A stretch of DNA of 64,000 bases, taken from positions 16,124,760 through 16,188,759 of the forward strand of contig NC_044927.1 of the NCBI RefSeq assembly GCF_003576645.1, written 5' to 3'. The notes below the pieces were generated by a model. The model was not told where the DNA came from, ran no database searches, and saw nothing but the letters and a program-made list of their open reading frames with translations. The translations under genes and the position numbers were made by a program. This DNA is from Ipomoea triloba (lineage: Eukaryota; Streptophyta; Magnoliopsida; Solanales; Convolvulaceae). Of this stretch, positions 54,821 through 64,000 are shown piece after piece. Numbering within the stretch: position 1 is the first letter of the stretch; each line of letters opens with the position of its first letter.

Positions 54821-54949
54821 GTAGCTTCTAAATATGGCAACCTAATGATCAGCAGCCAAAACCATCTCCCCCTTCTCTCTTCACTCTGCCTCTCGTGTCT
54901 CCTCTCTTCACCTCTGTCTCTCTTGCCTCCCTCGACTGAGCACTCCAAT

Positions 54950-55440
54950 GGCGACAACATTAGTGGATTTCGGCGGCAAGGCTATTGGCGCTCTCTACCT
55001 TTCCGGTAGGCTGAGTGATTCTGCATATCGGAGTAGGGGCAGGGCCGTGCGAGATTAAAAAACCCCGGCATCCGTGGATGAGCGTCGCGGTGGAGTCTTC
55101 CAGCAGCGAGCTCCAGCTATCTCTCTCTTCTCTGTTCATTGCGGCGGCGACGGACGAAACGAAGTAGCGGCGGCGGTAAAGGTGATGGAGAAGACTGGCG
55201 GTGCGTCTTTCCTCGGCAGCGACATTGGGCCTTGGCGGTAGCTGGTACGGTGCGGGCGGTTCCGTGGGGCTAAGTGCGACCTCTCATTGGTTCCTCCGGC
55301 AAGCGTGACGCAGCAACGGCAAATGGCAGCGGCGACTCCTCTTCTCGGCAGCAGCAGCGAAGGAGCTCGACGGTAGTAGCTCTCCACTCTGGCTCCTCCC
55401 TTCCTCGGCTGCGATGAAGCTTCTTCGGTGACGCTTTAAG
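54950..55440 (+). other. GC-rich leader segment in the family E LTR
   Basis: Clearly richer in G+C than its surroundings, with repeated GGCGGC/GCGGCG phrases. An ATG at about 54949 opens a 36-codon frame (MATTLVDFGGKAIGALYLSG..) and then stops. It may be a leader uORF or a captured exon; there is too little to decide. Confidence 0.4.
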
Positions 55441-55993
55441 CAATGATCTGGTTCTGGTTTTGGCAGCTTAAGAGGTGGATTAGCATCACTTATTAAGGTA
55501 ATTCTATAACCATTTATTGGGCTTATAGGTTAGTAATTAGATTTTAGCTTAGCATGGTTTTGTCATTGTAGCATCAAGCAGGTAGCTAGCTTATAGACTG
55601 CAAAGTATGGATTATGGATTAACTACGTAATTAGAGCATGCTTATGTTAGTAATTAATCAAGATTATGGTTGATCGTGCCTAGGGAGTAATTAGTAGCTA
55701 TCTTAGTGATTAATTGTAGACCCCCGGTGATGATTATAAAGGACCAATTAGGACTACTATCATTATTGTTAGTAATCGGTAGTGATAGTATTGTATTAGA
55801 TTATATTAATTCTCAGGTTCATTATGATGAACTAGCTTATGGGATGAGCTTAGAGTTGGTGATTGCTATTGAATTAATGAGCTTTAAGAGGTAACCATCC
55901 ATGTCTCACTAAACCTATTTTCACTCATGATCTATATATATGACTTAGTGTTTGGAATCTTGTGAATTTCTTGGGGTTGTTAGCCTTTGTTTT

Positions 55994-56771
55994 TGAAATT
56001 GTAATCGTGGGTCTTAAATGTACAAAAACTTAAAGTTCTACTTGATTTTAAAGCCAAATTATCTTATCCTTTAATTAGATTGATTCAAACATAAAAAGAT
56101 AAAAGATAAGAAGAATAGAACCAGGACACACCAAATGATAACACAGTTCGGAGCTAAACTTCTACGTCTGCGGGGCACTCACGACAACCCAATCGACTAG
56201 ATGTTTGCCAAGATTACAGGGAGATGAAATGCTAATCATACACAAGGTCCAAAACCTACTACATTAACATTCATCAAACAATCTTCAAAACATCTTCAAG
56301 TGATTAGATTCGTGCAGCCTCAACACGCCTGAATCAGCACCAAGCCATGAACCAAAACCTAGTAATAAGAACACAGATTATGCTGGCACACTGTCAGGAA
56401 ACTCTTCAGATTAATATAGTTCGAATTTCTCACTTGTAAGTTATAGATTAAAGCTTCAAAACTCCTCCCTTATATAGTAAAGCCACTTAACAAACTCTCC
56501 CAACAATATTCTTGATATTCTCCTCTGAAAAAAGCTATCCACTCATTTAAAAACCAACCACAAGACTTGCTGAAATAAAACTGAATATTGTTAGGAAAAA
56601 ACGCTGGGAGCACTGGAGCTGTTCCAGAAATCGCAAGTCGTGATCCAGGAGCACAATGAGCTTTGAAATAGTCAACCTACTATATGAACTAACTTATGTT
56701 AATAAAATAAACTAACCTAAGGTTTGTCAAATGATTAGCCAACACTAATGTGCATCATTTGTGCACTTACA
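55994..56771 (-). repeat. 3' LTR of the Sirevirus unit
   Basis: Minus strand TGTAAGTGCACAAATG at 56771, directly after the polypurine tract, to ..GATTACAATTTCA at 55994 (778 bp). TATA-like TATATAAG (minus strand) is at 56469-56476. About 90% or more identical by eye to the inverted copy at 61612-62353. Confidence 0.85.
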
Positions 56772-57600
56772 AACTCCCCCTTTGGCAATTATTTGACAAA
56801 ACCTAATAGACAAATATACCTTGGGCCAAACAAAGATAACAAACATATTTTATTTCACCAAGCCACAAGTATATTTGTTGTACAATTAAAGCCTAGAAAA
56901 AACAAGACCTATTTCAAGGCTCACTTACTGTTCCATAAGATCATACTTGAAGCATAGATTCCTTTAGCAACTTTAGACTTAACGTATAACAACCACAAGA
57001 CTGCCCAAACAGCGCAACTGAGATATATCCAATCACCCTTAATACTCAACAATAGGAAAGCCATCAGATAAGAGAAACCAAATAGATTAATCCATAAGCA
57101 GTGCTAGTAAACAACTGAGATAATGTCCAATAATAAACCATAGGTAATAAACGAGAAACATAAACCATACTAGGATCAGACATTATTACCAAAACGAAAA
57201 TGATTACCAGAACGAGCAGTAGTAGAATAAGATCAGCAGTCCAAACACAAAAATTACCCGCAGTAGCAGTCCAAAAACAATACCAACCAAAAACAATACC
57301 AACAACTTCAATACTCCCCCTGAATTAGCATTTTCTCCCCCTGTTTTGTCAAATAAATGACAAAGGCAAACATCTAACGGGCTGCTGGTTTAGATACGCC
57401 ACATAGATAACCCATAATAATCAGAACTGCCATTCAAACCATCCAACCATTCAAACCATCCAACTACCATAAGATAATAGATAGCCAACTTACATCCAAC
57501 GCCAAAAGTACCAAGAATACCAGCAAAACAGCACTAGCAGCGAAGCTCCCCCTCAACTATCACTCCCCCTTTTTGTTAAATAATTGACAAAGGCAAATAA
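56772..57600 (-). other. Multiple polypurine tracts of the Sirevirus unit
   Basis: Beside the LTR, minus strand CCAAAGGGGGAGTT (about 56771-56785). Further GGGGGAG-type tracts occur at about 57314, 57338, 57546 and 57562, two of them followed by a GCCTTTGTCATTTA/GCCTTTGTCAATTA-like companion. Arrays of several polypurine tracts upstream of the 3' LTR are a described Sirevirus hallmark. Confidence 0.75.
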
Positions 57601-58479
57601 CTATTGAGAGTGCTTGAGTGGCTTGTATCACTAGGATCAATCATCATGATTAATAATCACAACCAAATCCCCAAACTATCCATCATATCATATCGTATCC
57701 ATGCATCATTGAGAAATTCCACCACTTGGATATAGAAAAGTAATCAATCGCATTCATCAACAAATGAATCCATCAAATAGAAGATAGTCTAGATAAGATA
57801 ATAATCCAAATGATATGAGGATCCAAAGTAATATGATAATCCAGATGATTAACCAAAATAATATAATAATCCGAAAGATATGATCACTAGAAAATATGAT
57901 AAGTAGATAACCATGCTCCCCCTTAATATGTACGTCGAAACTGTTTCACAACATCATCATAATATCTTAGCGCTAGTTTCCTTGAAGTTGTAACAGGAAC
58001 CTGAATAAGTAAGATGGAAATGAGAAACCCAAAACTAGAAGCCAATTCAGCAATTAATATAAAAAGCACTGATATTGTTAATAAGGTCAAACAAAGCAGG
58101 AAGAGTAGCACATAAAGCAGTAAACATATTCAGATAAAGCAAGTTTAGGCATAGATTCATAACGGATAGCACAGAAAGCACACACACAAAGTCACATACG
58201 ATCATGACCGGACCAAACAGATAACACAAAGCCACAAAAAAAAAAGAATAGTAATCAATTCAGAGAAACACATAGATCCATAGAAAATAAAAACACAGAT
58301 AAAATCAAGAAACCATCAACTTAGGCACATTTCAAGAAAGCATACATAGCACACGAGAAACACAAAAAAAATTAGGAAAATTAACAAAAAAAATATCCTA
58401 GATACAGGTATTGAGAAAATACCAACTAAAGAATAAGGACTAGAAGGTACCAATACCCCTGATAAGATTTTTTTCTTTC
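57601..58479 (-). other. Sirevirus unit, 3' non-coding region and deletion junction
   Basis: AT-rich, without recognisable coding sequence. It includes another CTCCCCC tract at 57912. At about 58480 it joins the start of RT (KAMQEEL), so RT core and RNase H have been deleted here. Confidence 0.6.
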
Positions 58480-60822
58480 AGCTTTTCGAAGTTCTTCCTG
58501 CATAGCTTTGATCCAGTGTTCATCGGTTAGAGCTTCTTTCACATTCTTTGGTACGATTTTTGAGGTGTAGCACGCGTACCCTGCAAGTTCATTGTAATCA
58601 CGTTTCATTCCCCTAGTCCGAACTCTAGAGTTTGGATCTCCAATGATGTTCTGTACTGGATTATTCTTTTGAGTGCGTGTCGGTGCATCTAGTCCAGAGG
58701 CTGGATTATATATCTAAATCGTTCCTGGATTAGGTGTGGACGATTCTGATGCTGCATTTGGATAATCTGGCCTACTTGCCAATGAGTCTGATGTACTCGG
58801 AGGAGATTCATAATTCTTTGTTGGAGATTCTGGATTATTTGTAGAAGACTTTGGATTATCTTCACAAGGTTCTGGATTATTTGCAGGAGTTTCTGGATTA
58901 TTTGTTGAGTAATCCAATCTGAATCGTGGTATTTCAAACGCATCATTTGGTTGATCGTCCACCACGACATTTGCAGATTCCATGATGAACTTTGTGACTT
59001 TGTTGTATACCCGATAGGCACGACTGTTGTATGAATAACCGAGAAATATACCCTCGTTGCTCTTTGGTTCAAATTTTGCCGTTGGAGTTCTATCCTTTAA
59101 AATAAAACATCGTGAACCAAATATGTGAAAGTATTTAAGATTCGGCTTCTTACCTTTCCAAATTTCATACGGAGTTTTGTTTGTGCCAGGACGAAGATAG
59201 ACTCTGTTAATAGTGTGCGATGAGGTATGGACTGCTTCGGCCCAAAATTTCCTTGGTATGGATTTTACATTGAGTAGCACTCTTCCCATCTCTTGGATAA
59301 TCCGATTTTTGCGTTCCACCACTCCATTTTGTTGAGGTGTTTTCGGTACTGAATATTCATGAGTAATACCATACTTGTGACAGAAATCATCAAATGAACT
59401 GTTGACAAATTCACGTCCGTGATCACTCCGGATTCGAACAATTGGTTCATTTTTTGTTTTCTGAAGCTTGAGAGCCAAAGTTTTAAAAGCTTCGAAGGTT
59501 TCTGATTTTTCCCTGAGAAATATTACCCAAGAAAATCGTGAGTAGTCATCAACACATACTAAAATATACTTTCTACCTCCAATACTTTCTGTTTGTGTAG
59601 GACCCATAAGATCCATGTGGATCAGCTCCAGGCAGTGTTTGGTATTGATTTCCTTTAGGGCTGGATGAGTCGTCCTTGTTTGTTTCCCTGCCTGACATGT
59701 ACTGCAAATTCCTTTTGATTCAGATTTCAGGTTTGGTAGTCCAATCACTGTGTGAGTTTTAATTAACTTGTCAAGAAAACGATAGTTTAGGTGTCTTAAC
59801 TTTTGATGCCAAAGTTCAGCTTCATTCATACTAGACCTACAGCACATAACGTCATTAGTTAGAATGTAGCAATTATCAGAAGAACGCTTACCTTCCATGA
59901 TGTATTGCTTTTGCCTATCTAGAACGTTGCAACTATACTTTGTGAAGTTAACATTCCAATTTTGATCGCAGAGTTGACTTATGCTGATGAGGTTGGCATG
60001 TAATCCATTGACAAGTAGCACTCTTTTAAGTTTAGGTAATCCTGCAACATTTAGCGTGCCAACTCCAATGATTTTTCCTTTAACACCATCACCAAACGTT
60101 ACTTCACCTTTGCTTTCTTTGATGTCGTTCAAGATGTTGATGTTTCCCGTCATATGGCGAGAACAACCGCTATCAAAATACCATATTTCTTCTCTACCTG
60201 TAGATTTTGTTAGGAGGGACACATGACAGATGTAATCAGACTTCCTTACCCAAACCTGTTTGGTGAACGGAGTGATGAATTTCTGTCTGTACTTGTCAAT
60301 CCTCTGATCTTTGTAGAAGTAGTAACACTCCGGTCTGGTGTGTCCTCGAACCCTGCAATAATGACAGATAGGATTATAAGGCTTAGAGGTGCATTTATAC
60401 TTCATGACCATGTTGTGACGGTGCCTTGCTGAACTGATTTGCCTTGTTGTACTAGTTTCTGGAGCATCCTCTGGATCTGGTCCAGTTGCTTTGACAAATA
60501 TAGTTTGACCTTTGTGTTTGTCTCTGGTGAAGCCGAGACGAAACTTTGTAGTTGATTGCCGGCCTGTGTCTAGAATTTCATCAAGTGTTGATGTGGTGTC
60601 CATCATCTGGATTTGTTTCTTTAGAGTAGTCAGATCCTGCGCTAGCTTGATCACTTCCTGTTTCAGCTTGGCTTCTTGTTCAGAAGTAGTTTGGAGTAGT
60701 AGGTCTCTTTCAGATATTTGATTTTTGTACACTTTGCTAGCCTTTTCTAATATCCCTACTTGAATACACAGAGAGCGACTAGCTTTAAGTAAACATTCCC
60801 ATTTGGGATACAACTTCTTATA
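58480..60822 (-). pseudogene. Sirevirus gag C-terminus, protease, integrase and start of RT
   Basis: Continuous minus-strand frame with gag after one TAG (60823-60825). A coiled coil (SEQEAKLKQEVIKLAQDL), a CCHC knuckle (CHYCRVRGHTRPEC), protease site YFDSGCSRHMTG, and integrase zinc domain WHQKLRHLNYRFLDKL with CSTCQAGKQ. The catalytic core is complete: MDLMGPTQTESI, RSDHGREFVNSSF and the Glu in GVVERKNRIIQEMGR. Then YEIWKGKKPNLKYFHIFGSR and the Asp/Asn/Pro/Ser-rich linker. After a second TAG (58714-58716) the frame runs on into GYACYTSKIVPKNVKEAL and HWIKAMQEEL, the first residues of RT, then is lost at about 58480. Protease and integrase look functional; RT is gone, so the unit is non-autonomous. 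Confidence 0.92.
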
Positions 60823-61620
60823 CTATGTTTCATAAGAAAAAGTAGGAGTTTCAAGATCTTCTGCCGAGTTGTAGTCACAGCCTTCTGAATCAGCTATATC
60901 TTCATCTTTAACTTTTGGATTAGCTGCAATTCTGGCCGTGAATGCAACAAAGTTGCCAAAAATTTCTTCTGTATCAGCTTCAGCATCTGGATCAGCTTCA
61001 TCGTCACTCCATGTTAGTGCTGCCATTGACTTTTTCCTTCGTAGGTAGGTGGCACATTCAGCCTGAACATGTCCGTAACCTTCACACTCGTAGCACCGGA
61101 TGCCTTTGCCACCTGTTCTTTCTTTAGGTTGGGTTGTACGTGATGTAGACGGTTGTGTTGTACGAGATGCAATCGGTTTGTAATTTGATCCATTCAACGT
61201 TGAATTAGGTTTTGATGTATTTGATCCTTTGAAGTTTTGGGATTTGTTGCCGCGGAAGCTTTTCTTTTGTTTGACCTGTTTCAAGATTTTATTGAAATGT
61301 TTGGTTAACAAAACTACTGGATCATCATCCTCGATTTCGTCTGAATCTGATTCAGGACCATGTTCGTCAGCTGTAAAGGCAACATTCTTTTGTTTTCTAT
61401 AATGGTCAGTCAATATTTCCATTTCGTAGGTTTTGAGATTATCCATTAGTTCAGCCAAGTTTTGGTTTTCCCACCCGGGGTGTTCTTGTATGGCAATTAC
61501 CTTCATTCTGAACCGAGGCGGGAGGGAACGTAAAACCTTTTTGATTAACTTCTGTTGTGAAAATGGTTCACCTAGTGTGACTGCATGATTAGCTATCTCT
61601 TGAACTCTTTTATTTGACAA
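60823..61620 (-). pseudogene. Sirevirus gag, N-terminally truncated
   Basis: Minus strand from GLSNKRVQEI at 61620 (no ATG; the first third of gag is missing) to a TAG at 60823. It contains LIKKVLRSLPPRFRMKVIAI, LMDNLKTYEMEIL, a basic linker and a zinc knuckle CYECEGYGHVQAEC followed by ATYLRRKKSMAALTWSDDE, the Sirevirus gag signature. The truncation point coincides with the start of the inverted LTR copy, sharing TTTGACAAACC. The TAG is probably CAG to TAG, because the next residues (YKKLYPKW) are the normal continuation. Confidence 0.92.
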
Positions 61621-62353
61621 ACCTTAGGTTAGTTTATTTTATTAATATAAGTTAGTTCATATAGTAGGTTGACTATTTCAATGCTTATTGTGCTCCTGGA
61701 TCACGAATTGCGATTTCTAGAACAGCTCCAGTGCTCCCAACGTTTTTTACTAACAATATTCAATTTTATTTTAGCAAGTCTTGTGGTTGGTTTTTAAATG
61801 AGTGGACAGCTTTTTTCAGAGGAGAATATGAAGCATATTGTTGGGAGAGTTTGTTAAGTGGCTTTACTATATAAGGGAGGAGTTTTGAAGCTTTAATCTA
61901 TAACTTACAAGTGAGAAATTCGAACTATATTAATCTAAAGAGTTTCCTGACAGTGTGCCAGCATAATCGGTGTTCTTATTACTGGGTTTTGGGTTCATGG
62001 CCAGGTGCTGATTCAGGCGTGTTGAGGCTGTACGAATCCAATCACTTGAAGATGTTTTGAAGATTGTTTGATGAATGTTGATGTAGTAGGTTTTGGACCT
62101 TGTGTATGATTAGCGTTTCATCTCCCTGTAATCTAGGCAAACATCTAGTGGATTGGGTTGTTGTGAGTGCCCCGCAGACGTAGGAGTTTAGCTCCGAACT
62201 GCGTTATCATTTGTTGTGTCTTGGTTCTATTCTTTTCCTATCTTTTATCTTTTTATGTTTGAATCAATCTAATTAAAGGATAAGATAATTTGGTTTTAAA
62301 ATCAAGTAGAACTTTAAGTTTTCGTACATTGAAGACCCACGATTACAATTTCA
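61612..62353 (+). repeat. Inverted LTR copy at the right end of the Sirevirus unit
   Basis: Plus-oriented, from TTTGACAAACCTTAGG to ..GATTACAATTTCA. TATA box TATATAAG at 61868-61875. It should be minus-oriented if it were a normal 5' LTR of the minus-strand internal region. It is not followed by a primer-binding site, and the sequence after 62353 is the family E host LTR. Confidence 0.88.
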
Positions 62354-63087
62354 TTTTTGATGATCTGTGAATCTATCTTGTGGATTATTGGACTTGTGTT
62401 CATTATCCTTTCATTGTGATGAGTATGAGTATTTGTTGTTATGGATTCCATGTATTATTTGGCCTCTGTGATGTGTAATCTGTGTAATCTGAACATATTC
62501 TGTATTCTGGATTGGATTATCGTGTATTCTATGCGTTGGAGTTGTCCTTGTGGTGCGTTTCAATGGTATAATGTGTCTCGTTGGAATGTTCCGTAAGAAC
62601 ACTAGTGGAGTGGTTTGGCGGAATGTGGTGTTCCGTGGATTTGTTCCGTTAGTACTAGAGGAAGGGTTCAGCGGAATGAGTTGTTCCGTGAGAGTGTTCC
62701 GCCAGTTCATTTCTGGTTCTGTTCCAGTAGCTATTTTATTTGTCTGTTAACTCTGTTTCTTCATCTTTGATTCTAGAATATGTCCTGGACATATTGTTTA
62801 GTATTCCACCTTGGTTGTTGAGTATTTATTCATGACCTTTGGGTCATTTATCTTGACTTATTGAGTTAGCATTGTTGGTTGATTCCTTGGTTATTATCTT
62901 GAGTATGTACTGTGTTCATATCCTGAGTCGAGCACTGTTGGTGGAGTAATTCCTTTGGGAATGAATCTGATTTGGTATGTGGAGACCTTGAGTCCTTGTG
63001 AGTATCTCTTGGCTTATTCAGTCTTTAATAACCTTGGGAAGTGGTTGGTGGAATTATGGTTTACTTGTGGTTGGTATTATAAGAAGA

Positions 63088-63245
63088 ATTGTTGGGCATT
63101 GTATGCCTCTGTGATTAGGCATTGTATGCCTTTGTAATTGGGCCCGTGTGCCTTTGTGATTGGGCCCGTGTGCCTTTGTGATTGGGCTCGTGTGCCTCTA
63201 TGGTTGGGCCTCTGTGATTGGGCTCATATGCCTCTGTAGTTGGGT
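63088..63245. repeat. Short tandem repeat in the family E LTR
   Basis: About eight units of the form TTGGGC(C/T)CGTGTGCCTTTGTGA. The family D solo LTR has the equivalent array at 9064-9222 on the other strand, supporting common origin of the two LTR families. Confidence 0.85.
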
Positions 63246-63582
63246 TTTATGCCTCTGTGTAGTGATATTGATATGGTGGGTTGGAGGTTGTGGTTTGGTG
63301 CTTATCTTTGGTATAGTGGTTTGATTGGTTTCTTTGTGGTTATTTGGTTGAGTTTGTATCTCAGATGGTATCTAGTTGTTCTTTGGTATTGCGGTTTGGT
63401 TGGTTCCTTTGTGATTATTCTATTGGAGTTACGATTCAGTTGGTATCTTGTTTATAGACTTGATGTCTTATGCATTCGTTGTTGGATATTGGTTCCATTT
63501 GGAAGAGTCTTGGTTTGTGACTTATTCAGCTTATTGTCGTTGAGTCTTCTGATTTAAATAAAGAACAGTTCGTTTGTACGTA

Positions 63583-64000
63583 TCTACTATACTAATAAGA
63601 GTCAAAGAGAGTTAGGTCTAAAATGGGTAGAAAAAATGGCGGTCAAATTATTTAATCAAATGGATGGTTCAGATGAATTATTTAATCAAATAGATGGTTA
63701 AGATAATTCAGATTAATATTATTAATAGAGATTACCTAATTTAACCTTACTTTTATGATTATCCGTTAAGTTTTCCGTTAAATATTCTTATCCGTTAATA
63801 TTCCGTTAACTTTTAACTTACTCATTAATTTCTATAAGAAAGGTCATAGGTTCGAACCTCATCTCAATCAAATTTGACATATTTTAAGTTTCTCACTCTA
63901 TTTTACTCTTATTAAATTAAATAAATTAGTAGCTACAACAAAAAATGATACATATGTATTTCTTTAATTTAGAATTATGTGTCTACAATACTTTTATTTG
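63583..64000 (+). mobile_element. Probable Helitron, 5' end (runs out of the window)
   Basis: At 63583 the family E LTR sequence stops after an A and TCTACTATACTAATAAGAG begins. Plant Helitrons typically start TC(T)..TACTA..TATTA-like sequence and insert between A and T. The rest is AT-rich with tandem phrases (AAATTATTTAATCAAATGGA). A tRNA-promoter-like GGTTCGAACCTC is at 63850-63861. The 3' hairpin-CTRR end is not in the window, so the call stays tentative. Confidence 0.4.

Larger units (their letters stand above)
55994..62353 (-). mobile_element. Sirevirus (Copia) unit with LTRs in inverted orientation
   Basis: The internal region reads right to left (gag 61620-60823, pol 60822-58480, 3' non-coding, polypurine tract, 3' LTR 56771-55994). 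The other end (61612-62353) is the same LTR in the opposite orientation, lacking the first 40-50 bases of U3. Both outer ends are thus the U5 end (TGAAATTG.. and ..CAATTTCA). The flanks are GTTTT (55989-55993) and TTTTT (62354-62358), a likely 5-bp duplication with one change, and the host family E LTR continues across. So the unit either inserted in this form or was rearranged internally afterwards. RT and RNase H are deleted. Confidence 0.85.
54483..63582 (+). mobile_element. Gypsy LTR (family E), interrupted by the inverted-LTR Sirevirus
   Basis: Starts TGTAATACCCCGC at 54483 in the end of the Copia envelope-like ORF. The TATA box TATAAATA is at 54813-54820. A GC-rich leader-like part follows (54950-55440), then AT-rich sequence to 55993. 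It resumes at 62354 in register: both flanks align with the reverse complement of the family D solo LTR near 10000. The portion 62360-63570 includes a tandem repeat of TTGGGCCCGTGTGCCT type (63088-63245). It is cut at 63582 by a probable Helitron. Only LTR sequence is seen, so whether it is a solo LTR or a 5' LTR cannot be told. Confidence 0.75.

Noticed and set aside
55136..55387. 83-codon minus-strand ORF in the GC-rich leader
   Set aside because: Stop-poor because of GC richness, no recognisable domain, and antisense to the LTR transcript.
63840..63870. tRNA gene suggested by GGTTCGAACCTC
   Set aside because: Only a B-box-like sequence; no A box, anticodon stem or acceptor stem fits around it.

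Overview
This is a piece of a eudicot plant nuclear genome, probably an asterid. It is AT-rich, has no bacterial-type gene organisation, and is built almost entirely from plant LTR retrotransposons plus one CACTA DNA transposon. I see no intact free-standing host gene, rRNA or tRNA gene. The organism call is an inference from element types and from captured plant gene fragments.

Layout, left to right. (1) 1-4154: wreck of a minus-strand Ty3/gypsy element of the Tat group. Its pol is internally deleted, and an antisense extra ORF on the + strand is split by a solo LTR (994-2357). (2) 4155-54482: one large plus-strand Copia element of the SIRE type, cut into pieces by later insertions. A non-autonomous CACTA (4846-10877, target duplication AAG) sits in its 5' LTR. 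The CACTA carries fragments of two captured host genes (an O-fucosyltransferase and a probable plastid protein) and itself holds a 2.5-kb solo LTR (8288-10787, duplication ATAGG). (3) 11335-28464: a truncated minus-strand gypsy element (family B) sits in the Copia gag. Its LTR contains a nearly intact plus-strand Tekay-type gypsy (16426-25872, duplication GGAGT), and a 3.3-kb tandem duplication covers the shared left end. (4) 32019-47454: a non-autonomous minus-strand Athila-like element lies in the Copia pol. It has a tRNA-Asp primer site, an uncharacterised 560-residue ORF in the gag position, a degenerate ATHILA-ORF1-like ORF, and a 3.3-kb family B solo LTR inside it (34145-39852, duplication ACCCC).

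(5) 47455-54482: the Copia resumes with the end of reverse transcriptase and RNase H. Two accessory ORFs follow, each preceded by its own promoter-like sequence. The first is a 263-codon charged protein split exactly in frame by a solo LTR; the second is a decayed envelope-like protein. (6) 54483-63582: a plus-strand gypsy LTR interrupted by a Sirevirus unit (55994-62353) whose two LTRs are in inverted orientation, so both outer ends are U5 ends. (7) 63583-64000: probable start of a Helitron.

The parts do not form a pathway; the window records successive insertions, roughly Tat, then Copia, then CACTA/gypsy B/Athila-like, then Tekay and solo LTRs. Three single-N positions (35622, 40039, 41507) flank near-identical blocks and look like unmerged contig overlaps, so the real locus is probably about 3.9 kb shorter. 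The strongest points for follow-up are the inverted-LTR Sirevirus, the two-gene CACTA, the Athila-like element with its novel ORF and repeated hairpins, and the promoter-bearing accessory ORFs in the Copia.
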